DNA of 64,000 nucleotides from Cephalopachus bancanus (GCA_027257055.1 JAPVLO010000153.1:7626001-7690000), one strand, 5' to 3'. Shown: positions 35,050 through 44,780, counted from the first letter of the stretch. Program-made: numbers and translations. The notes: generated by a model not told the origin, from the letters alone.

Positions 35050-36669
35050 ATGGGGGGGCTCATCCTCTCTGCCGGCCGATTCTCCTCTCAAATGCCTTTT
35101 AAACAATCTCTCTACCCTCTCTCTCTCTCCTGATATTAAGCCCAAGCGTCTCATTTGCCTGTGCACACAGGACTGGCCTACATATCCCTTAGACAATCAA
35201 AATCAGTGGCCCCCCAGGGATCCCTCAATCCTGATATTATCAGGGATTTATATAACTTTTGTAAGCGTTCAGAAAGGTGGGTGGAGATTCCCTATGTCCA
35301 ATCCTTTTCTCTCCTCCATGGACATCCTCGGCTGTGTCTCACCTGTAACCCCTCTAACCTCCACCCTCAACTCATGCTAGCATCTACTGCCTCCACTGTA
35401 ACTTCCCTTTCTCCCATTGTTCCAAGCACGTGTAAGCCTCCTCCTCTAGATCCCCCTCTCCCTACTGTAGACCCTGCAAATTCCATCTCTGCTCCCTCCT
35501 CCTCCGTCTCAGATTTCGAGCCTGCAGATGAACCTCCACCGTACAGGCAATCCAAGGCTTCTCCGGCCACGCCCTCCTCCTCAACCCCTCCCACTTCTGC
35601 TCCAGAAGTTCAACCTATATATCCTCCCCTTCCAATCGCTCCCCAGTGTAGTCCTCCGGTAACTCGATCAAAGGCCACATCGGTGGTCCTAGCGCCCCTC
35701 TATGAAGTAGCAGGCACAGAGGGTATTGTCCAGGTGCACGTCCCCTTCTCTATCTCAGACCTCTCACACATAGAAAAACGTCTTGGATCATATACAACTA
35801 ATCCTACCACCTACATTAAGGAGTTTCAATACCTCATTCAGTCCTATAGCCTCACTTTTCATGATATATACCTAATCCTTTCCAACACCCTGCTTCTGGA
35901 GGAACGTAGGAGAGTCTGGGAACAGGCTAGAATATACGCAGATGAAATTCACCAAACCACCCCAGCTCATCCCCTTGGTGCAGCGGCTGTCCCAGACCAG
36001 GATTCGGTCTGGGACTATAACTCTCGTGCCAGCATCGAGTCCAGGGATCGCTTCTCTACTTGCCTCCTTTCTGGGCTGCATAGGGCTGCACAAAAAGCAG
36101 TTAACTTTGAAAAACTTCAGGAAGTTATTCAGGACAAAGATGAGAATCCCTCTAACTTTCTCAGTTGACTCACTAGGGCACTTCAACAGTATACCCACAT
36201 AGATCCGGACTCCCCTGATGGCCGGCAACTCCTAATGACATATTTTTTCTCCCAAAGCTATCCAGACATTAGGGCCAAACTAAAAAAACTTGACAGAGGC
36301 CCCCTCATTCCCCAACATGATGTCCTAGCAACTGCCTTTAAAGTGTTCCATAACCGGGACAAAAAGGCAAAAAGACATAAGTATCAGATGCTGGCCCAGG
36401 CCCTCCAGGGAGCTAAGGGTTCCTCCAGTGTCACCCAAGGTGGTGGCAATGCCCGAACCCAGCGACAACCACCAGGACCCTGCTTCAAGTGTGGGCAACC
36501 AGGACATTGGGCATGAGGATGTCCCAACCCCAGAGTGCCCCAAAAGCTATGTCCCAAGTGCGGTCAGGCAGGACATTGGGCAATGGACTGCCCCGGTCCC
36601 CAAATAGGGACTGGGTCAACCCCCAATCCTGCTTTAGACCTGTTGGGTATGGCAGTGACCTTGGAATGA
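35050..36669 (+). pseudogene. gag: ERV gag (matrix, capsid, nucleocapsid), defective
   Basis: Encodes the structural polyprotein. The likely start is ATGGG at 35050. The frame slips in a run of seven G (35052-35058) and returns in a six-C run (35210-35215); from there one frame runs to 36669. Visible parts are a matrix-like region (LYNFCKRSERWVEIPYVQSF), a proline/serine-rich linker with the late motif PPPY, then capsid (EFQYLIQSYSLTFHDIYLIL). Next come the major homology region (IQDKDENPSNFLS) and two CCHC fingers, CFKCGQPGHWA and CPKCGQAGHWAMDC. A TGA interrupts the homology region (36166-36168) and another the first finger (36514-36516). The frame closes at TGA 36667-36669, which is probably the normal gag terminator. 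Two fingers rather than one fit the HERV-H/F side of class I. Confidence 0.92.
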
Positions 36670-37050
36670 CGGGGTCCGGGGTCTCCCTGCCCAACACAAA
36701 TCTCAAATCATCAGGAGCCCAGGGTCACTATAACGGTTGACGGGCACCCCATTCATTTTCTCCTGGACACCAGAGCCACCCTTTCCATCATACGAGAATT
36801 TTGGGGCCCAACTTCCCCTTCTAAGTCCCCTATAGACGGGGTAGGGGGCCAGTCCATCACTCCATGCATAACTCCTGTAGTTACGTGCATTTTTGCAAAC
36901 GTTCCCTTCACTCATTCCTTTTTGGTACTGCCTCAATGTCCCATACCTCTTATGGGCAGGGACATTCTAGCCAAATTCCAGGCATCCATCACCTTTAACC
37001 CAAGTGCAGCCCTTACCAACCCATCCCCCACAAACCCCTTTTTGGCACTT
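36670..37050 (+). pseudogene. pro: ERV protease, active site altered
   Basis: The aspartic protease that would cut Gag-Pol. It is in the same frame as gag, directly after TGA 36667. The region REPRVTITVDG-like start, FLLD active site, and C-terminal PLMGRDILAKFQ are clear. The active site reads LLDTRATLS (36760-36786), where the family has D-T/S-G-A, so the glycine next to the catalytic aspartate is an arginine. That change is incompatible with the known fold of the active-site loop. No stop interrupts the segment. Confidence 0.88.
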
Positions 37051-39200
37051 CTCACTACTGAAGAGTCCCCAACGGACTCACTCCCTCCTTTACCCTCTTC
37101 TGTAGTAAATCCCCAAGTATGGGATGTAAACTCCCCCTCCCTAGCGCACTGCCCCCCAGTTCACATTCAGCTCAAAAACCCCTCTGCCTACCCCAACCAA
37201 CCGCAATACTCTCTTCCTACCTCCAGCCTTCTGGGACTTCAACCTGTCATCAACTCTTTATTACAGACGGGGTATCTGCGCCCTCCCAACTCCCCGTTTA
37301 ACACTCCCATTTTAGCGGTATGAAAATCAGACGGCACTTACCGCTTAGTACAAAATCTAAGACTCGTTAATGCAGCTGTCATCCCCATTCACCCGCTAGT
37401 CCCCAATCCTTATACCATTCTATCCTCAATTCCCCGACTGCCACTCACTTTTCAGTCCTTGACCTTAAAGACGCGTTCTTCACCGTCCCTCTGGCAGCAG
37501 ACTCACAAAACATCTTCGCGTTCACGTGGACTGACCCAACATCTCACCATTCACAGCAACTCACCTGGACAGTCCTGCCACAAGGATTTTGAGATAACCC
37601 CCACCTGTTCAGTCAAACCTTAGCAGCAGATCTTAAGACTCTCTCACTTACCAAATCCACCCTTATTCAGTATGTGGACGATCTCCTTCTGTGTAGCCCT
37701 TCCTTAGCTGATTCTCAAACGGACACTGCACTCACTCTTAACTTTCTAGCAGAAAAGGGATATCGGGTATCCCCTCAAAAAGTCCAACTGTCTGCCACAC
37801 AAGTCACGTATCTGGGGGTAGCCATCTCACACCGACAAAAGGCCATAACAATGGACTGAAAAGCTCTAATCCAATCCCTAAATATGCCCAAGACTAAAGA
37901 GGAAATCCAATCATTTTGGGGTCTGGCTGGATACTTTCAGGCGTGGATTCCCAACTTTGCCCTACTTGCAAAGCCACTCTATACTCTCATGAAGGGAGAC
38001 CCCAATGAGCCACTCCTAACACCCTCCTCCATCAAACAACCTTTTGTTGCCCTTCAGCAAGCCCTCATAAAGGCCCCCGCTCTCCATCTGCTGGACATAC
38101 ACCGACTTTTCATCTTGTATGTGCACGAAAACAAAGGGGTGGCCCTGGGAGTCCTAGGGCAGCTTTATGGACAGGCGTTTGCCCCGGTGGCTTATCTCTC
38201 AAAACAGTTAGACCACACCATCCAGGGCTGGGCCCCATGTCTGCGAGCGCTGTCCGCCACCCACATGCTGGTGTGCGAATCCAAAAAACTCACCTTCGGG
38301 GCCCCTATCACAGTAACCTCCCCCCACCATCTACAGCACCTCCTAAGCTACAAAGGCCTTCAAACGCTACCCCCCGGTCAAGTCCTATTGCTCCTTGTCT
38401 TCTTTTTACAAGATCCCTCCATATCCTTTCAAATTTGCGTGCCCCTAAACCCAGCCACACTGCTCCCTTCCTCCACAGCCCCACCAACCCACAACTGTGT
38501 AGAAGCTGTGGAGGCTCTCATCCCTTGCCCGGTTCACATCCAGGAGGGCCCTTTGCCCTCCCCCTCCTATACCTGGTTCACTGATGGCAGCTCCTTCCTA
38601 CACAACGGTTCCCGGGTTGCGGGATACGCCATCACCTCTATTACACACGTCATTGAGGCAAATCCTCTCCTGCCAGGCACCACTAATCAACAGGCAGAAC
38701 TTACACCTGCCACGCAAGCATTCCAGCTAGCGGCTGGACACTCACTCTCACTCTACACTGACTCCAAATATGTTTTCCTCATTCTCCTCTCCCACTCGGC
38801 CATATGGAAGGAAAGGGGTTACTGACTACCAAAGGCTCAGCAGTAATTAACGCTAAACTAATCTCCAACCTTCTCACCGCCTCTCTGTTTCCCACCAATA
38901 TTGGCATTTCTCACTGCAAGGCCCACCAGTCCGACTCCTCAGTCATAACTCAGGGAAACTCCAGGGCAGATAACGCGGCCCAACAAGCAGCCTTGGGGTC
39001 CATCCCCAGCGTGGCCCAACAAGCAGCCTCAGGGTCCATCCCCACTATGGCAGCTGTTACCCGCCCTGGTCCAGGCCATACGCCTCCCACTAATTCACCA
39101 CCACCAAACCCCCCTCTATCTCTGACCTCATCCCATATCTACAGTCAATTTTTCATACCAATCCCTCTGCTCTAATGTCTTTCCTAAAAAACTTCTTCAC
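37051..39200 (+). pseudogene. pol: ERV reverse transcriptase and RNase H, defective
   Basis: RT begins after the protease linker (VHIQLKNPSAYPNQPQYSL) and keeps motif A (LDLKDAFF) and the catalytic YVDD (37671-37682), followed by VTYLGVAIS. The connection domain reads LAGYFQAWIPNFALLAKPLY. RNase H shows its acidic residues in WFTDGSS, QQAEL and YTDSKYVF, and later HCKAHQ and SRADNAAQQAA. Breaks: TGA at 37321, a frameshift near 37440-37450, TGA at 37590 and 37857, and a frameshift near 38805-38825. A 36 bp tandem duplication (38978-39049) lengthens the region after RNase H. Length and order are normal for a gammaretroviral pol. Confidence 0.93.
38978..39049 (+). repeat. 36 bp tandem duplication inside pol
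   Basis: Two adjacent copies, 38978-39013 and 39014-39049, both starting GCCCAACAAGCAGCCT and agreeing at about 31 of 36 positions. The length is a multiple of three, so the frame is kept and 12 codons are added between RNase H and integrase. Confidence 0.93.
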
Positions 39201-40271
39201 CCTCAACCCCCACCATATAAAGCTTATAAAAACCATTACCTCTCAATGTTCTATCTGCCAGCAAACTAATCCCCATGCCCCCTTAAAACCGGGAACATTT
39301 CCCACGCATCAGGCCGGGGCCAGCTTCCGGGTATGAACTGGCAGGTTGACTTTACTGTCATGCCCTCAGTTCGCAACATCAAATACCTCCTCGTCTTGGT
39401 CGACACCTTTTCTGGATGGGTAGAGGCATACCCCACCACAAACAAACGAGCAGCAACTGTAGGGTCCATCCTTGCCAATCACATAATTCCTAGGTTTGGT
39501 GTCCCTTTATCTCTCCAGTCTGATAACGGACCCGAATTTACCTCATGAGTGGTACAATCCCTAACAACCGACCTTCACATTAACTGGCATTTCCATATTC
39601 CGTACCACACACAATTGTCCGGAAAGGTTGAGCGAGCCAATCACACCCTCAAAGACACTCTCACCAAATTATCCCTCGAACTCCATCGAGACTGGTTCTC
39701 CCTCCTCCCACTGGCCTTCTTCCGCATGCGAGTTCTCCCAAAAAAACCGTCCCAACTCTTGCCTTTTGAAGTGATGTATGGCCGTCCAGCTCTGCCCCCA
39801 GGAATCCCCACTGCAACCCCTCTGACACCCATTCACATACTTTACCGCCTCTTGTACTTCATTCGTTCCCACATTTGGGAATATCAAAACCTTCTCTTAC
39901 CTATTTTGCCCAGTGGTCAAATCCCACCTCCTCTTATTCCTGGACAATGGGTCTATTTTTCTGACCCGGAAACTAAAACTCACCTCAACTCAAAGTGGTC
40001 TGAACCTCTTCAAGTAGTTTTATCCACTCCCATGGCAGCAAAACTTATCACAGTCCAACGTCAGGTTACCCCATGGATTCACATTTCCCATCTTAAACCT
40101 GCCACCCCTCCTTCCTCACAATCCACCCATAATAATACTTGTCCACCCATCCACAGGCGCACCTGCTCCCAGGTTCCAGACCAACCACTTAAACTTCGCC
40201 TGTCCCCACTCACCACTCATCCCAACCCAAATCCAACCCAACATCCTGGATACAACACAGAAAACTTGTGA
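39176..40271 (+). pseudogene. ERV integrase, defective
   Basis: The pol C-terminal enzyme that inserts viral DNA. An HHCC zinc region is visible (NPHHIKLIKTI, CSICQQTN) in one frame, then a frameshift near 39310-39330 leads to the core. The three catalytic acids appear as WQVDFT, SDNGPEF and GKVERAN. A TGA (39546-39548) splits the core just after GPEFTS. The rest (39549-40271, 240 codons) is open and includes LPFEVMYGRP and a C-terminal WVYFSDPETK...SEPLQVVLSTP domain of the gammaretroviral type. The terminal stop is TGA 40269-40271, about 150 bases before env. Confidence 0.93.
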
Positions 40272-40418
40272 CCTTTGGCCCCTCTCCTATCTTGGCCTGA
40301 TCACCATTCTACTTACTATATTATTCACCTGCTCAGCACCCACAAACTGGCCACCTTCAGCAAAAATTCTGTTAGCTACTACCTGTCTCTTAATTGTCAC
40401 AAGCTTTGTTCTCATCAG

Positions 40419-41300
40419 ATGCCTCCCTTAAAGACCAAAATAACTCCCGGTTTTACCTCCAGTTACGGTTTAACCATATTCATATTAATAAGCCTAGCCA
40501 ATAACTTTACAATATCATGGGGCATGGCTGATGGGACTTGCAACCAGTGCATCTCTGCAGGAAAACCCAGACTCTACCAGCTGATCCCCAGTATGTGCTA
40601 TTATCAAAATTTTCATGCCAACTAGGAACACAAAAATACTGGGCTGCAACAATGTTAAGAGACTTCCAAGCGGGCTGTTCAGGCAATAGGGGCACAGTCC
40701 GCTGCTGGGAGCAAGACCCCTCACCAAAACCCCAAAACAAAATACCCCTTTGCCCCGCTGAATATTCATCCGTCCATTCTTTTGTCCAGGCATCTTGCTA
40801 CGAGCAAGCCTTGGTCTGCCTCAGACCAACCAAACAGCAGGCCTGGACGGGACAAAGCCTGGAACAACATTCTGGGTATCTCCCCTGTGGGGAGATCAGA
40901 TGGGGGAGGGGCGCAAGATTATGCTGAACAGCAAAACACTAAGCGGGTCATGGAAGAGCTCATTCAACATTTCAATGGGCCAGTATTGGTGCACCCCAAC
41001 CTCCCAAAACCTGGGGCCCTTATCAGACAGATCTGGAACTTCTTCCTGTCCTTAGCCAAACCCATACCCTGCTTAACCTCACTAACCCCGACCTAGCAAA
41101 GGACTACTGGCTATGCCTCAAGTCCAGTCAATCCTGGGTCTCCCCTGTCCTGGTCACTGGAAATTGGACTCTCCCTATACCTCCAACCCAATGTACACCT
41201 TCACTACCATGTTTTAACATCCTCCTCCCACATGACTTGCCCGCGGCCCAGTGTATAACACGAAACGGCACTCTGGGGGTCGGATGGGCCCCCCCGCCTC
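40419..41300 (+). pseudogene. env: ERV env surface subunit (SU), frameshifted
   Basis: The start is taken as ATG 40419, which is followed by a hydrophobic signal-like stretch (LTIFILISLANNF). Early cysteines follow (CNQCISAG, SMCYYQ) before a TAG at 40623. The remaining SU continues in other frames: AGCSGNRGTVRCWEQ (ends TGA 40927), then SFNISMGQYWCTP, then DYWLCLKSS at 41102. The last is where gamma-type SU has a CWLC (CXXC) motif that exchanges disulfides with TM; its first cysteine is a tyrosine here. Potential N-glycosylation sites include NWT and NGT. At least three frame changes mean no SU protein can be made. Confidence 0.87.
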
Positions 41301-41315
41301 TGCACACAATCACTT

Positions 41316-42071
41316 GTGGTCCAATCAAATAACACCCTTTCCCCCCCATTTAATGGGACTGCCTTCCTATGTGCCACTACCATCTACCCGGTCTTGCCCC
41401 CCAACTGGTCGGGGTCCTGCATTCTTGTCATCCTCCTCCCCGCCATTGTAATAGCACCTGGTAACCAAAGCCTGCCTGTCCCTTTAGTGGGCTCCTCAAC
41501 ATCACGAGTAAGAAGGGCAGTTGAGCTCATACCTCTGCTGGTGGGGCTGGGTATCACCGTGGCCATGGGAACGGGGACAGCAGGACTGGGGTCCTCACTT
41601 CACTTCTACAAGCAGCTCTCCTCCCAATTGATCGAGGACATACAACAGGTGGCAGACACGGTACTAGACTTACAAACACAACTAGACTCCCTGGCTGACA
41701 TCGTCCTCCAAAATCGACAGGGACTAGACCTACTAACAGCAAAAGAGGGAGGAATATGCCTGTTTCTTAAGGAGAAATGTTGCTTCTATGCCAATAAATC
41801 AGGAATAGTCAAGGACAGAATTAAACAACTACAAGAAAATCTCCAAAAACGAAGAGAAGACCTGATCGGAGGCCCATTCTCAGGGTGGTGGCAACCCCAG
41901 CTCCTAACGTGGCTTCTTCCTGTTCTAACTCCACTAATTGTTATATTTATCCTCTTGTCAGCGGCTCCATGTGTTTTTAGGTTTCTCCAACAGCGCCTGG
42001 CAGAGCTCTCTCGAATAACGGTCAACCAATTACTATTACATACTCGCCCCTTCCATCCGAACCACCTCTGA
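41316..42071 (+). CDS. env: ERV Env: SU tail and complete transmembrane subunit, open
   Basis: A 251-codon open frame carrying all of TM, the fusion subunit, with the end of SU in front. In order: a furin-type site RVRR with the cut after 41516; a hydrophobic fusion-peptide region (LIPLLVGLGITVAMGTG); a heptad region (LSSQLIEDIQQVADTVLDLQ); the immunosuppressive-type segment LQNRQGLDLL; the CX6CC motif CLFLKEKCC (41757-41783); a membrane anchor near LLPVLTPLIVIFILLSA; and a short cytoplasmic tail. The frame has no natural start: its first codons lie inside SU in a shifted frame. Length and motif order are typical of gamma-type TM. It may be open by chance in a fairly young copy. Expression would need a spliced transcript and an internal ATG. 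Confidence 0.85.
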   Translation: MVQSNNTLSPPFNGTAFLCATTIYPVLPPNWSGSCILVILLPAIVIAPGNQSLPVPLVGSSTSRVRRAVELIPLLVGLGITVAMGTGTAGLGSSLHFYKQLSSQLIEDIQQVADTVLDLQTQLDSLADIVLQNRQGLDLLTAKEGGICLFLKEKCCFYANKSGIVKDRIKQLQENLQKRREDLIGGPFSGWWQPQLLTWLLPVLTPLIVIFILLSAAPCVFRFLQQRLAELSRITVNQLLLHTRPFHPNHL

Positions 42072-42459
42072 CCCCATACCAGCATTAATTACTTAACAAC
42101 TATCAACCTGTTACAATAAAATCCAGGGTTATAATAGCCCATAACAACCCAGTTTTTATCTTATTTTTTCTTTTAGATATGTTCTCTTCCAGGTTCTCTA
42201 TCTACCTCCACAGTCTACTCCAAGACAGCTGGTCACTACCGCCCTCGTGCCCGCTGGAGGAGTGGCCAGAGCAAGTCGCCATTCTACATCTACAAGGGAC
42301 CTTTATAGAACTTTTGCCTTCAGAAATCTTCACCTTCAGCGCTTATCTCTGGACCCTGTTCTGGCTGGTTCTGTGCCCTTCCCCCACCTCACCCCACAAC
42401 ACCCACATCCAGCAGGAAGCAGCCAGAAAGAATAACGATGCTCCTCTCCCAAATAAACA
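42072..42459 (+). other. Proviral 3' untranslated region
   Basis: Sequence between the env stop and the purine tract. It has a 98-codon open frame at 42179-42475 (running into the purine tract) with no recognised motif; I do not regard it as a gene. Confidence 0.6.
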
Positions 42460-42472
42460 GAAAAGGTGGGAA
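42460..42472 (+). other. Polypurine tract
   Basis: GAAAAGGTGGGAA directly before the 3' LTR, the plus-strand primer site of reverse transcription. One T interrupts the purines. Confidence 0.85.
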
Positions 42473-42859
42473 TGAAAGGCACAGGGAACAGTCAGAAGAG
42501 AGTCTCCCGAGATGGCGCTAAAACACTATATGGAACCTAACAAAGACAACAAAGGCCCTAAATTCCTGCTCTTCCCGCACGCGCAAAACTTAAAACCCCT
42601 ACACAAATATTATCTCCCTATAGAAATACTACCTCATAGCTCCCTCCAATAAAGACCCCAAGCTGGCACTGCCAGGCTCCGATAGAGCACTGCCGCCCCC
42701 TCCCAAACCAATAAATACCGACCTCTCTCGCCCTCGCTCTGTCTCTCCCCCTTCCCTACCAGGCAATTACAGACCTTCTTCCCTCTCTCTATAGCTGCTG
42801 CTCTAATAAATTTCTTGGCCTCAAAGGGTGTTGAGTCTCACTGGTGCCATCCTCTTTCA
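42473..42859 (+). repeat. 3' LTR (387 bp)
   Basis: Begins TGAAAGGCACAGGG and ends CCATCCTCTTTCA, collinear with the 5' LTR. Polyadenylation signal AATAAA at 42805-42810. Differences from the 5' LTR include several C/T and G/A changes at CpG and one extra A. Confidence 0.96.
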
Positions 42860-43080
42860 ATACAAATGTTCAATTTGCAAGTACCCTTGTTGATGAGGTG
42901 TGCCCCCCTCATCCAGCAGATTCTCACTGCTGCCAATCCCATCCCCTCCCTGACGGTTTCCCACTACTGCCAATCCTTTTCTTACAGTATTACGATAATT
43001 GTTCAGGTCCACTTATGAGTGAGAATATGTGATACTCAGTTCTTTGTTTCTGTAATAGATCACTCAACGCTGAGGTTCCT

Positions 43081-44780
43081 AAATGAGACTTTCTATTCCC
43101 AAATCCCATAGTTTGCCTGGGGAAAAAATGATCTAAGATGCAGCATGAAGAACAAGTATAATATATTTGTAGAAAAAGATGGTGACTGACTAAATAGTTG
43201 ATTACCTTACTAGTAAATAGTTGTGGACGAGCACCCTCAGACTTGGTTGACTTCAGACTTACATTGAATCCCTTGAGTAATTTGAGGAGGTCACTTAAAG
43301 AGATGCCTCTGGCTTCTGGAGCCATCACTTATGAACTGTGAGAATATGGATTTGATTACTGCCTTAGTTTTCTCATCTATAAAATTGGTACAATAATAGT
43401 ATCTACTCCATAAGTTTGTTTTGAGAATTAAAGGAGGTAATCACTTACCAAAGTGCTCTACACAGAGAAAGCATTCAGTAAATAAAGTGTCTTGCAACCA
43501 TCTTGTCATGTTTTATCTCCAATACCAAGAATAATTCCTAGCACATGGACACACTATTTATGTGTTGAGCTAATGAACAAATGACCCTATTTTATATAAG
43601 GCACCAAAGCATACATTTTTGTTGCTAAGATTACCTTTATCATCAAGAAAAAAATGATAGAAGATTAGCAAAAAGATGAAGCCTGAAGATAATCTATAAA
43701 CCTATCGATTAGTAATTCCTATTTTTTAGGGGTCATTGGTTCTTTGAAAATCCAATGAAAGATGTAGACACCCTCCCTATAAAATTTAGCTAGTTAACTA
43801 CACAGATAGTCATGGATCAGTTATCTATTCATAACTATTATGTTAAGAATTTTGCTCAGGAATTTAGAAAGCCAGAGAAGAATGAAAGAAGAAAAAAGCA
43901 TGTAGAAAGATCTTAAGAAGCTGGCTCTTCCCCTCTTCCTTCTCCACCTCCCCACACACAGTTTAAATAAGATAGTTCTAAACCAGGGACCCTAGAGTAA
44001 GACTCCAGAGATTTGAGTTAACAAAACAACAATAAAATAAATGAAGAGCCACAAATCACTTTAATTAAACAGACACCAAATTTCAGGTTTTGCATGAGGA
44101 AGTTCCAAATTCAGGATGTTGGCTCATCTTGTGCCCAGATCACTTTATTAAGATGAATGCCTGGATGAAAAATTAACCCAGGACTGGGGGTGCTGAAAGA
44201 ACTCCACCCACAAATGAGGCACTGCTGTTCCCTGTGCTAATATTTTGAATGAAGATTTCCAGGCCCAGAAGGTCTCATGGTTACTTCAAGGTCATGAATA
44301 CTGGACATGGCATATTCCCTCATTGTTATATTCATAGCATGCCCTCACCCTTCCCCCTAAGACTCTGCGCTCAGCTGGAATCAGGAAAACATGTTCTTTT
44401 CTGGAAACTGCAGGAGGGAGGGATCATCAATATCTGCACTCACCCTTCCAGGCCTAGGCAGGCATAGGCCACACCTCAAATGAGTCAAGGCGCCTCAGGG
44501 TTTGTGGGCTTGTTTTCCATTGTGGCTTACTGAGGAGATGTTTTTTAAATTAATGTTTATAGTTTTCTCCTTAAAGTGAGCTTGAACACTGCTCCCACTT
44601 CATTTCCATGGAGAATAAACTCAACTGTCATTAATAATTTTCCCATGTTTAAAGACAAGGTTTTAAAATTTTTAATTTGTACATTAGCAACTGGTTAGGT
44701 GAATTAAAAGGAAAACAAAACCAAACTGAAAAAACCGTTAAGGCCTGATCCTTGCCTTCAGAGTAACAATAAGTCAAAAG
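43081..44780. other. Non-coding DNA with MIR and L2 pieces
   Basis: 43340-43490 resembles MIR on the minus strand (TTTTCTCATCTATAAAATTG, GTGCTCTACACAGAGAAAG). 43500-43580 resembles an L2 3' end on the plus strand. 43135-43220 matches 45250-45320. No gene recognised in the rest. Confidence 0.5.

Larger units (their letters stand above)
33529..42859 (+). mobile_element. Class I (gamma-like) endogenous retrovirus, complete but defective
   Basis: A 9,331 bp provirus with the order LTR, primer site, leader, gag, pro, pol, env, purine tract, LTR. It is flanked by a 5 bp duplication ATACA (33524-33528 and 42860-42864). Class I membership follows from gag and pro in one frame split by a single stop, the tRNA-His-like primer site as in the HERV-H group, two NC zinc fingers, and an Env TM with CX6CC. 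Every gene except the Env TM region is broken, so this copy cannot make a full set of proteins. The plus strand is strikingly C-rich and G-poor compared with flanking DNA. Confidence 0.97.
33463..43080 (-). mobile_element. Short L1 3' fragment, split by the provirus
   Basis: Two pieces of one L1 3'UTR, 33474-33528 and 42865-43069, flank the provirus. They join across it at GGTATACA|AATGTTCAAT, as in the uninterrupted relative at 54810-54840. The L1 has its own target duplication, CTGAGGTTCCT, at 33463-33473 and 43070-43080, so its outer limits are exact. It inserted first and the provirus later. Confidence 0.93.

Noticed and set aside
34810..35196. 128-codon minus-strand frame in the proviral leader
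   Set aside because: Antisense to leader and gag start, no motif; antisense genes are not supported here by a promoter or splice context.
36166..37859. UGA recoding (selenocysteine or repeated readthrough) to explain the many TGA stops
   Set aside because: Frameshifts, a damaged protease site and CpG context point to decay. Only the gag-pro UGA sits where readthrough is expected.
42179..42475. 98-codon frame after env as an accessory viral gene
   Set aside because: It runs into the polypurine tract, has no recognised motif, and such a gene is not expected in class I elements.
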